This document shows positions 54,153-62,897 of a stretch of 64,000 nucleotides of DNA, piece by piece (the stretch's first letter is position 1; every line of letters starts with the position of its first letter). This DNA is from Modestobacter sp. VKM Ac-2986 (GTDB lineage Bacteria; Actinomycetota; Actinomycetes; Mycobacteriales; Geodermatophilaceae). The position numbers and the translations under genes were made by a program. The DNA is taken from NCBI RefSeq assembly GCF_026967795.1, contig NZ_JAPVBH010000006.1, positions 124,001 to 188,000 of the forward strand, read 5' to 3'. The notes under the pieces were generated by a model. It saw nothing but the letters and a program-made list of their open reading frames with translations, searched no databases and was not told where the DNA came from.

Positions 54153-54641
54153 TCAGCGCACCAGGCGCACCTGCGCCAGCCCCTCCCAGGACTCGACGAC
54201 CTCGCGTGCCCCGTCGGCGGTGAAGCCGTTGCGCTCGTAGAAGCGCCGCGCCCGCGGGTTCTCCTCGGCGACCCACAGCGAGGCGGGGCGGTCGGCCAGC
54301 ACCGCGTCCAGCAGCGCCTGGCCGAGGCCGCTGCCGTGGTGCGCGGCCCGCAGGTACAGCGACGCCACCTCCTCCTCGCGCACCGGCGGGGTGTCCCGGC
54401 TCGGCACGACCTGTGCGAAGCCGACGACCTCGCTGTCGACCTCGGCGAGGGTGACCGTCGCGGTCGCCGGGTCGGCGAGCAGCTGCGCCCAGTTGGCGGC
54501 GAACCGCGCGGGGGAGCGGCCGGCGAAGAAGGCCGGGGAGAGCAGCCCGGCGTAGGTCTCCTGCCAGCAGGCGAGGTGGCAGGGGCCGAGGCTCCCCGCG
54601 TCCCCCGGCTCCGCAGGACGCAGGTCGAGCACGCGGGTCAC
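54153..54641 (-). CDS. GNAT family N-acetyltransferase
   Basis: A 162-residue acetyltransferase with the acetyl-CoA loop YLRAAHHGSGLGQALLDAVL and the C-terminal NPRARRFYERNGFTADG. The N-terminus RPAEPGDAGSLGPCHLACW is common in this group. The substrate is unknown. GTG at 54641 overlaps the stop of the ABC permease by four bases, so it belongs to that operon and could be a companion of the exporter, for example a self-protecting acetyltransferase; this is speculative. Confidence 0.85.
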   Translation of the reverse strand: MTRVLDLRPAEPGDAGSLGPCHLACWQETYAGLLSPAFFAGRSPARFAANWAQLLADPATATVTLAEVDSEVVGFAQVVPSRDTPPVREEEVASLYLRAAHHGSGLGQALLDAVLADRPASLWVAEENPRARRFYERNGFTADGAREVVESWEGLAQVRLVR

Positions 54642-55663
54642 TGCGCGTCGCGCCGGCTGAACAGGACGACGCCGACGCCGACCACCACCGCGGTCACCAC
54701 GGTCATGTAGACCCCGGCCTGCATGTTGCCCAGCTGGTCGGTGATCGACTCGCCGGTGATCTCGTCGTAGCCCAGGTAGAGCTCCAGACCGCCCGGGAAC
54801 ACCAGGGCGATGGCGTTGTTGGTGAGCAGCCACTGCTGCCAGGTCGGCTCGACGATGCGGACCGCGGTCTCCAGGACGGCGAAGTACACGAACCCCAGCC
54901 CGAGCGCGGCCCCGGTGTTGCGCACCAGGTTGGTCAGCCCGAAGCCCAGCAGCCCGGCGCACACTGTGAGCAGGACGCCGCGGCCCTGGGCGGCCAGCAC
55001 CTCCGTCCAGAAGCCCTCGGGCAGCGCGACGCCGTCGCCGACCGCGGCCTGCCAGATGCCGGCCATGGCCAGCCAGGCCAGCTGGGCGACCACCCCGACC
55101 AGCAGGGCAGCGACCGCGACGACGGCGATCTTGGCGCCCATCACCCGGGCGCGACGGGTCTCCCAGAACAGCAGCGCCGTCATCGACCGGCTCGACCACT
55201 CGGCGCCCACGTAGGTGGCCGCGACGAGGAAGGCCAGCACGGAGGCGGCCGCGCTGAACGCCACCGCCCCGTTGGTGCCGTCCTGCGACAGGGAGAACGG
55301 CACCGGGTCCAGGAAGTACTGGAGCTCGAACTCCTCGACGGTGGTGACCGGGCCGCAGTAATCGTCGGCCGAGACGCCCTCGGGGACGTCGGCGCTGGCC
55401 AGGCACTCCTCCCGGTACCCGTTGATCTCGTCGACCTGCTCCTGCCGGGCCTGCTCGGCCGCGGCCAGGCGCTCCGGCGTCGTGGAGCCGTAGCCGACCA
55501 GGCCGATCAGCAGGACGCCGATCCAGCCGAGCACCGCCAGGCCCAGCAGCACCCGGATGAACCGTCGGGCGGTGAAGCGGTGCCCCTCGGCGCGCAGCAG
55601 GCCGCCGAAGCGCCCGGCCGGGCGGGTGGTCGGGGCCTCCGGCGGGGTCAGGACGGCGCTCAT
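54638..55663 (-). CDS. ABC exporter permease subunit
   Basis: A 341-residue ABC-2-type membrane subunit. Helix 1 is FIRVLLGLAVLGWIGVLLIG. A large loop (about 68-130) with a Cys pair follows, then at least five more helices, with SSRSMTALLFWETRRARVMG as the cytoplasmic coupling segment. It overlaps the upstream ATPase gene and the downstream acetyltransferase gene by four bases each. Confidence 0.85.
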   Translation of the reverse strand: MSAVLTPPEAPTTRPAGRFGGLLRAEGHRFTARRFIRVLLGLAVLGWIGVLLIGLVGYGSTTPERLAAAEQARQEQVDEINGYREECLASADVPEGVSADDYCGPVTTVEEFELQYFLDPVPFSLSQDGTNGAVAFSAAASVLAFLVAATYVGAEWSSRSMTALLFWETRRARVMGAKIAVVAVAALLVGVVAQLAWLAMAGIWQAAVGDGVALPEGFWTEVLAAQGRGVLLTVCAGLLGFGLTNLVRNTGAALGLGFVYFAVLETAVRIVEPTWQQWLLTNNAIALVFPGGLELYLGYDEITGESITDQLGNMQAGVYMTVVTAVVVGVGVVLFSRRDAQ

Positions 55664-56574
55664 GCCGGCTCCGCCGTCAGCGCCAGGAACGCGCTCTCCA
55701 GGTCCGCTGCCACCGGTGTCAGCTCCTCCAGGTAGTGACCGTGTTCGGCGAGCACCCGGGTGACCTCACCCGGGGCCGCGACGGCGGACACGAGCAGTCC
55801 GTCGTCGGTGGGGCCGACCGTGTAACCGGCGGCGGTGAGCACGGCGGCCGCCGCCGCGCGGTCGGGCACCTTCAGTCGCACGTCGCCGGACGAGCGGCCG
55901 GCGAGCACCTCGCGCACGGGGCCGGTGGCGATGCAGCGGCCGCGGGCCATGATCGAGACGCGGTCGGCGACCTGCTCGATCTCGGTCAGCAGGTGCGAGC
56001 TGAGCAGCACGGTGGTCGACCCGTCGGCGCCGAGCCGGCGGATCAGCTCACGGACGTCGCGGATGCCGGCCGGGTCCAGGCCGTTGCTCGGCTCGTCCAG
56101 GATCAGCAGCTGCGGTGACTTGAGCAGCGCCGCGGCGATGCCCAGCCGCTGCTTCATGCCGAGTGAGTAGCCCTTGAACCGGTCGTCGGCGCGGTCGCGC
56201 AGCTCGACGGTCTCCAGCACCTCCTCGACCCGGGTGCGGGGCAGCCCGGCGGTCTCGGCGAGCAGCTGCAGGTTCCGCCGTCCGGAGAAGCCGGGGAAGA
56301 ACAGCGGCGTCTCCACCAGGGCGCCGACGCTGCCGATCACGTCGGGCAGCCCGGCGGGCACCGGCCGGCCGAGCAGCCGCACCTCGCCGGCGTCGGGGCG
56401 GATGAGCCCGAGCAGGACCCGGATGGACGTCGTCTTGCCCGAGCCGTTGGGGCCGAGGAAGCCGTGGACGCCGCCGGACTCGACCACCAGCTCCAGGTCG
56501 TCCAGCGCCTTCTGCGGGGACTTGCCGCGGCGGGCGTAGGTCTTGGTCACCGCGTGCATCTCGACGGCTGGCAC
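55660..56574 (-). CDS. ABC exporter ATP-binding protein
   Basis: A 304-residue ABC-2-type ATPase. Walker A is GPNGSGKTT near residue 42, the signature is YSLGMKQR, Walker B is LLILDEPSNGLD, and a regulatory C-terminus of about 90 residues follows. GTG at 56574 has a good GGAGG site. It begins a three-gene operon with a permease and an acetyltransferase; its cargo is unknown. It is a paralogue of the exporter at 44.7 kb. Confidence 0.9.
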   Translation of the reverse strand: MPAVEMHAVTKTYARRGKSPQKALDDLELVVESGGVHGFLGPNGSGKTTSIRVLLGLIRPDAGEVRLLGRPVPAGLPDVIGSVGALVETPLFFPGFSGRRNLQLLAETAGLPRTRVEEVLETVELRDRADDRFKGYSLGMKQRLGIAAALLKSPQLLILDEPSNGLDPAGIRDVRELIRRLGADGSTTVLLSSHLLTEIEQVADRVSIMARGRCIATGPVREVLAGRSSGDVRLKVPDRAAAAAVLTAAGYTVGPTDDGLLVSAVAAPGEVTRVLAEHGHYLEELTPVAADLESAFLALTAEPA

Positions 56575-56710
56575 GAGGCCTCCTGGACGAGGGGTGGGCT
56601 GGTCGGGAGCACCGTGGCACAGCTCGTCCCCGGGTGGGCCCGGTTCGGGCCCGTGTCCGCGAGTCGTGGCCGAACTCGTTCCGGAGTGACCACCCTGGCA
56701 GGCTGCGCAG

Positions 56711-57670
56711 GTGGTCTCCCTCCCCGCGCTGGCCCGCCGCGCCGACGCCGCAGTCCGCGAACTGGCCTCCCGGGCGGCGCGGCGCGCCGGGTGGACGCCG
56801 GCCGTGCTCGCCCATCCCGGCTACGGCAGCGGCGACCGGGTGCGGGTGCTCGGCCGCGTGCTGCTGGCCCCGCGCAGCGCCCACCCGGCCGACCGCCGTC
56901 CGGTGCCGGGCTGGCAGCGGTTCCTCACCCTGGAGAGCGCCGGGTCCGAGGTCGTGGTCGAGGTCGGCGGGCTGCGCACCGTCGTCCGCAGCGACGACGA
57001 CGGCCTCGTCGACGTGACGCTGACGCTGGACCTGCCCGACGCCGGGGCGCTGCCGGTCGTGCTGCGGGCCGGCGACCGTTCGGCCACCGCGAGCGTGCAC
57101 CTGGCCTCGCCCGACGCCGCCCGGGGCGTGGTCTGCGACATCGACGACACGGTGCTGGTGACCGGCATCGCCACCCCGCTGCGGGCCGCCTGGCGCACCT
57201 TCGTGCTGCCGATGACCCGGCGGGAGCCGGTGCCGGGGATGGCGCGGCTGCTGCGCGAGCTGACCTCCGGGGCGCCGCACGTGCCGGTCGTCTACCTGAG
57301 CAACGGGCCGTGGAACCTGGCCGGTCCGCTGGCCCGCTTCCTGGACACCCACGGCTTCCCGCCCGGCGCGCTGCTGCTCACCGACTGGGGCCCGACCGAC
57401 ACCCGCTGGTTCCGCGACGGGCAGGCGCACAAGCGGGCCTCGCTCGCGCGGCTGGCCGCCGACCTGCCCGGCGTGCGCTGGACGCTGGTCGGGGACACCT
57501 CCGAGCACGACCCCGCGCTGTACGGGGAGTTCGCCCGGGCCCGACCGGACCGGGTGCGCGCCGTCCTGCTGCGTGACACGGCCGGCCCGGCGCGCGTCGA
57601 GCACGTCGGGGAGGTGCCGGTGGTCTACGGCCCGGACGGCGACGCCATCGCGGGCGCCCTGCCGGACTGA
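56711..57670 (+). CDS. App1-family phosphatase (DUF2183)
   Basis: A 319-residue protein of the App1 phosphatidate-phosphatase-like family. The haloacid-type catalytic motif DxDxT is VCDIDDTVLVTG, with Asp143 and Asp145. YLSNGPWNLAGPLARFLDTH carries the second motif and LVGDTSEHDPALYGEFA the final Asp. The first 130 residues form a beta-rich accessory domain. The yeast homologue acts on phosphatidate; the bacterial substrate is uncertain. GTG at 56711 is the only good start. Confidence 0.88.
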   Translation: MVSLPALARRADAAVRELASRAARRAGWTPAVLAHPGYGSGDRVRVLGRVLLAPRSAHPADRRPVPGWQRFLTLESAGSEVVVEVGGLRTVVRSDDDGLVDVTLTLDLPDAGALPVVLRAGDRSATASVHLASPDAARGVVCDIDDTVLVTGIATPLRAAWRTFVLPMTRREPVPGMARLLRELTSGAPHVPVVYLSNGPWNLAGPLARFLDTHGFPPGALLLTDWGPTDTRWFRDGQAHKRASLARLAADLPGVRWTLVGDTSEHDPALYGEFARARPDRVRAVLLRDTAGPARVEHVGEVPVVYGPDGDAIAGALPD

Positions 57671-57684
57671 GCGACCGGGAGGAC

Positions 57685-58707
57685 CTACCTGCCCCCCATC
57701 GCTCGCAGGCTCGCGCGGGCCCCTGCACGCAGGCCGGACAACTGCGCCACAGCCGCGTCGGACGCGGCCAGCGCCTGCCGGTCGTACGTGCTGCTGGAGG
57801 CGACCAGCTCGGCCGCGCCGGTGCGCTCCAGCAGCTCGGCCAGCCGGCTCTCCACCTGGGCGGCGGTGCCGGCGACCGCCCCGGCGGTGGTCTGCTCGAC
57901 GTACTGGCGCTGCCGCGGGGTCCAGTCGTGCGCCCGGACCGCGGCCACCGGCTCCAGCGCGGGGAAGGCGCCGGTGGTGCGGGCCTGCGCCATCGCCCAG
58001 GCCTCGGGGAGCAGCAGGTCGGCGGCCTCGGCGGCGGTGTCGGCGACCAGCACGTCGAGGCTGACCGACACCCGCGGCTCCGGCGCCTGCGCGCTGGGCC
58101 GGTAGGTGCGCCGGTAGTCGGCCAGCGCGGCCAGCCCCGGCTCCGGGTCGCCGGCCACGCCCAGCAGCGGGCCGCCGACGATGACCGGCAGCCCGAGCTG
58201 CGCGGCCACCGCCAGCCCGGAGCCGGTGGCCAGCACGTGCAGCGGGACGTCGCCGGCGGGGCGCGGGTGCAGCGTGACCTCCGCCGTCCCGGTGAGGAAC
58301 GCGCGCAGCTCGGCCAGGTCGGCGGCGAAGTCGGTCTTCCCGGCCGACCGCAGGGCCCGGCGCACCGGCGGGGTGAAGCCGGGGGAGCGGCCCAGCCCCA
58401 GGTCGACCCGGCCGGGGGCGAGGGCCGACAGGGTGGCGAACTGCTCGGCGACCACCAGCGGCTGGTGGTGCGGCAGCATCACGCCGGCCGAGCCGAGCCG
58501 GATCCGCGACGTCCGGCCGGCGACCGCGGCCAGCAGCACCGCCGGGGCCGAGCCGGCGATCCCGGGGACGCCGTGGTGCTCGGCCACCCAGAACCGCTCG
58601 TAGCCCAGCTGCTCGGCGCACACCGCTCTCTCCACGGCGCCGGTCAGGGCAGCCGACTCGGGCTCGCCGGCGCGGGTGCGGGCACGGTCCAGCAGCGACA
58701 GGTGCAT
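57685..58707 (-). CDS. LLM class flavin-dependent oxidoreductase
   Basis: A 340-residue luciferase-like monooxygenase (group 1). MHLSLLDRAR begins the barrel; RFWVAEHHGVPGIAGSAPAV is the signature that binds flavin, and RIRLGSAGVMLPHHQPLVVAEQ follows. It uses FMN or F420 with an unknown substrate. ATG at 58707 overlaps the stop of the radical SAM gene by one base (TGATG), so the two are coupled. Confidence 0.88.
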   Translation of the reverse strand: MHLSLLDRARTRAGEPESAALTGAVERAVCAEQLGYERFWVAEHHGVPGIAGSAPAVLLAAVAGRTSRIRLGSAGVMLPHHQPLVVAEQFATLSALAPGRVDLGLGRSPGFTPPVRRALRSAGKTDFAADLAELRAFLTGTAEVTLHPRPAGDVPLHVLATGSGLAVAAQLGLPVIVGGPLLGVAGDPEPGLAALADYRRTYRPSAQAPEPRVSVSLDVLVADTAAEAADLLLPEAWAMAQARTTGAFPALEPVAAVRAHDWTPRQRQYVEQTTAGAVAGTAAQVESRLAELLERTGAAELVASSSTYDRQALAASDAAVAQLSGLRAGARASLRAMGGR

Positions 58708-59819
58708 CAGAACGCGTACCGGACGCGCAGCCACGGGGCGTGCCGGGCGATCAGCTGCTGCAGCCGGTCGACCCCGGCCCGCTTGACGTCGTTGCGGTAG
58801 CGGACGTTGAGCATCCCGTTCTGGCTGACCTTGAGCTGCTGCACCTCGGGCCGCCAGAGCAGGTCCTCGGCCTGCGGGTGCCAGCCCAGGTTGACCTCGT
58901 GCAGCTGCTCGTTGTGGGTCAGCATGATGATCTCGGTGGCCGCCTGGGCCTTGGTGGCCTCGGACAGCTCGTCGTCCAGCCGGCGCAGCAGCGTCGTCCA
59001 GTCCGCCTCCCAGCCCTCGCGCAGCACGACGGGGGAGAAGTTGAGGTGCACCTCGTAGCCGGCCTCGACGAAGTCGTCGATGGCGGCGATCCGCTCGTCG
59101 ATGCGGCTGGTGCGCACGTCGAGCAGGTGTGCGTCGGCCTCGGGCATGAGGGAGAAGCGCACCCGGGTGCGGCCCTGCGGGTCCAGGTCCAGCAGCTGCC
59201 GGTTGACGAACTTGGTGGCGAAGGAGGCCTTGGCGGTCGGCAGCGTGCGGAACGTGGCGATGAGGTCGGCGACGTTGTCGCTGACCAGCGCGTCGACCGA
59301 GCAGTCGCTGTTCTCGCCCAGGTCGTAGACCCAGTCGAACGGGTCGCACTCGTTGGGCTCGGGCTTCACGCCCTGCCGGTCGACGTGCCGGCGCACCGCC
59401 CGGGTGATCTGGTCGATGTTGGTGAACACCGTGATCGGGTTGGCGTAGCCCTTGCGCCGCGGCACGTAGCAGTAGGCGCAGGCCATCGCGCAGCCGTTGG
59501 CGGTGGAGGGCGCGATGAAGTCCGCCGACCGGCCGTTGGGCCGCACGGTCACCGCCTTCTTCACCCCGAGGACGAGCGTCTCGGTCTTGACCCGCACCCA
59601 GCGCTCGACGTTGCCCTCGTTGCCGTGCAGGTCGGGGATCTGCCAGTGCGAGGGCACCTCGATCAGCTCGGCGTCGGGGAAGCGGGCCAGCACCTGCCGG
59701 CCGCGGGGGGACGCGGCGGCGGCGGGCTCGGCGTAGACGGTTCGGACCTGCAGCAACCGGCTGTCCACCGGGGTCTCGGCCGGCTCGAGGTCGTCGAAGA
59801 GCGTCAGCGCGTCCGTCAC
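58707..59819 (-). CDS. Spore photoproduct lyase family radical SAM protein
   Basis: A 370-residue radical SAM enzyme of the SplB family. The cluster motif is Cys110-x3-Cys114-x2-Cys117 (GCAMACAYCYVPR). The surrounding SADFIAPSTAN and NITVFT-like PITVFTNIDQ stretches match actinobacterial SPL-family proteins. True spore photoproduct lyase repairs UV lesions in endospores, but actinobacteria of this type make no endospores, so the substrate is open. It starts at GTG 59819, 101 bases from a divergent DUF350 gene, and is coupled to an LLM flavoprotein. Confidence 0.87.
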   Translation of the reverse strand: MTDALTLFDDLEPAETPVDSRLLQVRTVYAEPAAAASPRGRQVLARFPDAELIEVPSHWQIPDLHGNEGNVERWVRVKTETLVLGVKKAVTVRPNGRSADFIAPSTANGCAMACAYCYVPRRKGYANPITVFTNIDQITRAVRRHVDRQGVKPEPNECDPFDWVYDLGENSDCSVDALVSDNVADLIATFRTLPTAKASFATKFVNRQLLDLDPQGRTRVRFSLMPEADAHLLDVRTSRIDERIAAIDDFVEAGYEVHLNFSPVVLREGWEADWTTLLRRLDDELSEATKAQAATEIIMLTHNEQLHEVNLGWHPQAEDLLWRPEVQQLKVSQNGMLNVRYRNDVKRAGVDRLQQLIARHAPWLRVRYAF

Positions 59820-59920
59820 GTGGAGTGCAGCGCCGCCGGGCCGGGGCCTGTTCCACCGTCCGGCGTGGTGCTGCCCCTAGGCTTCGCACGCTCCGCCGTC
59901 CCCACCTGGAGGTCCCTCTC

Positions 59921-60340
59921 GTGCTGGCCAGCATCGGCTACGCCGTCGCCTACACCGGCGTCGGCATCGTGCTCCTCGTCCTGGGCGCCCTCGTCCTGGA
60001 CCTGCTCACCCCCGGCCGCCTGGCCCGGCACATCTACGAGGAGCGGTCGGTCAACGCCGGCATCGCGCTCGGCGCGGTGTTCCTCGGGCAGGGCGCGATC
60101 GCCTTCACCACCATCTGGACCAACGGCACGAGCGGCTTCGGTGACGCCCTGCTCGACACCGTCGTCTTCGGTCTGGTCGGCATCGCCCTGCAGGTGGTCG
60201 CCTTCTTCGTCCTCGACGTGCTGACCCCCGGCAAGCTGGGCCACCACCTGGTCGAGGTCGGGTTCCACCCGGCCAGCCTGGTGAGCGCGGCCTCGACGCT
60301 GGCCGTCTCGTTGATCGTCGTCGCCTCCATCTGGCCCTGA
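59921..60340 (+). CDS. DUF350 membrane protein
   Basis: A 139-residue integral membrane protein with four helices and two related halves. Each half has a LDLLTPGRLARHI- or LDVLTPGKLGHHL-like motif, indicating internal duplication. The DUF350 family is of unknown function and often sits near potassium or stress genes. GTG at 59921 follows GGAGG. Confidence 0.85.
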   Translation: MLASIGYAVAYTGVGIVLLVLGALVLDLLTPGRLARHIYEERSVNAGIALGAVFLGQGAIAFTTIWTNGTSGFGDALLDTVVFGLVGIALQVVAFFVLDVLTPGKLGHHLVEVGFHPASLVSAASTLAVSLIVVASIWP

Positions 60341-60422
60341 CGCCGGGCCGTTTGCCCAGCTCGGCCGGGGGCACCGGTCCAGGGACGACGTGATCTTGTG
60401 CGTCCCTGACGATCGGAACCCC

Positions 60423-61610
60423 ATGAAGGCAGTCACCTGGCACGGCACCGCGGACGTCCGCGTCGAGGAGGTCCCCGACCCCTTCGTCCAGGAACCGACC
60501 GACGCGGTGATCCGGGTGACCACCACCAACATCTGCGGGTCCGACCTGCACCTCTACGACCCGCTCTCCCCGTTCATGGGGAAGGGCGACGTCCTGGGCC
60601 ACGAGGCCATGGGGCAGGTCGTCGAGGTCGGCTCGCAGACCGGTGACCTCCGCGTCGGTGACCGGGTGTCCATCCCGTTCCAGATCTCCTGCGGGCACTG
60701 CTGGATGTGCCAGCGGCAGCTGTACACCCAGTGCGAGACCACCCAGGTGCGCGACCAGGGCATGGGTGCGGCGCTGTTCGGCTTCTCGAAGCTCTACGGC
60801 GAGGTGCCGGGCGGGCAGGCGGAGTACCTGCGGGTGCCGCAGGCGCAGTTCACGCACGTCTTGCTGCCCGAGGGCCCGCCGGACGACCGGTTCGCCTACC
60901 TGTCCGACATCCTGCCCACCGCCTGGCAGGGCGTGGAGTACGCCGCGGTGCCCGAGGGCGGCACGCTGGTCGTGCTGGGCCTGGGCCCGATCGGTGACTT
61001 CGCCTGCCGGATCGCGAAGCACAAGGGCTTCCGGGTCATCGGCGTCGACCTGGTCACCGAGCGGCTGATGCGCGCCCGGCTGCGCGGCGTCGAGGTCGTC
61101 GACCTGCGCGAGCACGAGAGCGACCTCGGTGACGCCCTCCGTGACATGACCGACGGCCGCGGGCCGGACTCGGTGCTCGACGCCGTCGGCATGGAGGCCC
61201 ACGGGTCGCCGCTCGCCGGGTTCGTGCAGAAGGCGGCCGGGCTGCTGCCCAAGGCGCTGTCCGCGCCGGTGATGAAGGAGGCCGGCGTCGACCGGCTGAG
61301 TGCGCTGTACTCCGCGATCGACATCGTCCGCCGCGGCGGCACCATCTCGGTGTCCGGCGTCTACGCCGGCGCGGCCGACCCGATGCCGCTGTCGGTGATG
61401 TTCGACAAGCAGGTCCAGCTGCGGATGGGCCAGGCCAACATCAAGAAGTGGGTCCCGGAGATCATGCCGCTGCTCGGGGACGACGACCCGCTGGGCGTGG
61501 ACTCCTTCGCCACCCACCGGCTGCCGCTGTCGGAGGCGCCGGACGCCTACGCGAAGTTCCAGCAGAAGGCCGACGGCTACGTGAAGGTGCAGCTCAAGCC
61601 GGAGCTCTGA
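60423..61610 (+). CDS. Zinc-dependent alcohol dehydrogenase
   Basis: A 395-residue medium-chain dehydrogenase. Catalytic zinc ligands are Cys in TNICGSDLHLYD and the Glu-His pair in LGHEAMGQV; the structural zinc site is CGHCWMCQRQLYTQC. The cofactor loop is GLGPIGDFACRIAK. The length and the C-terminal QKADGYVKVQLKPEL match the glutathione-independent formaldehyde-dehydrogenase-like group. ATG at 60423 begins MKAVTWHGTADVRVEE. The substrate is not known. Confidence 0.9.
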   Translation: MKAVTWHGTADVRVEEVPDPFVQEPTDAVIRVTTTNICGSDLHLYDPLSPFMGKGDVLGHEAMGQVVEVGSQTGDLRVGDRVSIPFQISCGHCWMCQRQLYTQCETTQVRDQGMGAALFGFSKLYGEVPGGQAEYLRVPQAQFTHVLLPEGPPDDRFAYLSDILPTAWQGVEYAAVPEGGTLVVLGLGPIGDFACRIAKHKGFRVIGVDLVTERLMRARLRGVEVVDLREHESDLGDALRDMTDGRGPDSVLDAVGMEAHGSPLAGFVQKAAGLLPKALSAPVMKEAGVDRLSALYSAIDIVRRGGTISVSGVYAGAADPMPLSVMFDKQVQLRMGQANIKKWVPEIMPLLGDDDPLGVDSFATHRLPLSEAPDAYAKFQQKADGYVKVQLKPEL

Positions 61611-61616
61611 GGGCTG

Positions 61617-61646
61617 CGGTGGCCGGCCCGGGCGGGCCGGCCACCG
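61617..61646. terminator. Bidirectional terminator between alcohol dehydrogenase and glgA
   Basis: A perfect 13-base-pair stem (61617-61629 with 61634-61646) has a 4-base loop and lies between convergent stops. Confidence 0.75.
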
Positions 61647-61649
61647 TCG

Positions 61650-62840
61650 TCAGCTGCGGTTCGCGAGCACCTGCTCGTAGACCTGCACGGTCTGCTGGGC
61701 GATGGCCGGCCAGCCGAACTCGGCGAGCACCCGCTCGCGGCCGGCCCGGCCCATCTCGGCCGCCCGCGCGGGGTCGGCGAGCAGCTCGGCCATCCGGGCG
61801 GCCAGACCGGCGGCGAACGCGGCCGGGTCGTCCTCGGTGTAGGGCACCAGCAGGCCGGTGCGGCCGTCGTCGACCACCTCGGGGATGCCGCCCACGGCGC
61901 TGGCCACGACCGCCGTCCCGCAGGCCGCGGCCTCCAGGTTCACGATGCCCAGCGGCTCGTACACCGAAGGGACGACGAAGACCGTCGCCCCGGTGATCAG
62001 CGGCACCAGCTGCTCGCGCGGCAGCATCTGCTCGATCCACACCACGCCCGAGCGGCGGGACTGCAGCGCTGCGACGCCGTCGGCGAACTGCTGGCGCTCG
62101 GCAGGGGTGTCCGGGGCGCCGGCGCAGAGCACGAGACCTGCCTCGGGCGGCAGCTGGTCGGCCGCGGCCAGCAGGTGCATGAGCCCCTTTTGCCGGGTGA
62201 TCCGACCGACGAACAGGGCATAGGGCCGGTCAGGGTCGACGCCCACGCTGCGGACGACGTCGGGGGCCTCGATCGGGCGGTAGGCCTGCGCGTCGACGCC
62301 GTTGCCCACGACCAGCACCTTCGCCGGGTCGAGCTCGGGGTAGACCGACAGCACGTCGGTCTTCATCCCGCGGCTGACCGCGATGACGGCGTCCGCGGCG
62401 AGGTAGGCGGTGCGCTCCACCCAGGAGGACAGCCGGTAGCCCCCGCCGAGCTGGTCGGCCTTCCACGGCCGGCGCGGCTCGAGCGAGTGCGCGGTGACCA
62501 CGTGGGCCGAGCCGTGCACCAGCTGGGCCAGCTGTCCGGCGTGGTTGGCGTACCAGGTGTGCGAGTGCACCAGGTCGGCGCCGGCCAGCGCCGCGGCGAT
62601 CTCGACGTCGATGCCGACCGCCTGGAGCGCGCCGTTGGCCGACTGCAGCCCGGCGGGCACGGCGTGACCGGTCGCGTCGGCGCCGGGACTGCCGGCGGGC
62701 CGTGGACCGCCGAAGCAGTGCACGTCGATCTCCGGGGCCGGATCGAGCCCGCGCAGGGCCGCGACCAGGTGCTCGACGTGCACCCCCGCGCCCCCGTAGA
62801 CGTCCGGCGGCCATTCCCTCGTCACCACTCCCACGCGCAC
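61650..62840 (-). CDS. glgA: Glycogen synthase/glycosyltransferase family 4, actinobacterial type
   Basis: A 396-residue GT4 glycosyltransferase of the actinobacterial glycogen/maltose-1-phosphate synthase (GlgA/GlgM) type. VYGGAGVHVEHLVAAL is the N-terminal nucleotide-sugar site, LFVGRITRQKGLMHLL begins the C-terminal domain, and PSVYEPLGIVNLEAAACG is the EX7E motif. GTG at 62840 (RVGVVTREWPP) is preferred over GTG at 62849 because TAGGGT lies 7 bases before it and overlaps the earlier GTG. Confidence 0.9.
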   Translation of the reverse strand: MRVGVVTREWPPDVYGGAGVHVEHLVAALRGLDPAPEIDVHCFGGPRPAGSPGADATGHAVPAGLQSANGALQAVGIDVEIAAALAGADLVHSHTWYANHAGQLAQLVHGSAHVVTAHSLEPRRPWKADQLGGGYRLSSWVERTAYLAADAVIAVSRGMKTDVLSVYPELDPAKVLVVGNGVDAQAYRPIEAPDVVRSVGVDPDRPYALFVGRITRQKGLMHLLAAADQLPPEAGLVLCAGAPDTPAERQQFADGVAALQSRRSGVVWIEQMLPREQLVPLITGATVFVVPSVYEPLGIVNLEAAACGTAVVASAVGGIPEVVDDGRTGLLVPYTEDDPAAFAAGLAARMAELLADPARAAEMGRAGRERVLAEFGWPAIAQQTVQVYEQVLANRS

Positions 62841-62847
62841 GCCGCTC

Positions 62848-62853
62848 ACCCTA
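62848..62853 (-). promoter_or_regulatory. Putative -10 of leaderless glgA
   Basis: On the minus strand this reads TAGGGT, 7 bases before the GTG at 62840. It overlaps an alternative GTG at 62849, which could then not be transcribed in full. Confidence 0.45.
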
Positions 62854-62897
62854 GGTCCGCGGGCCGGACGGGGCGCGCCAGCGGGTCCCGCGTCCGG

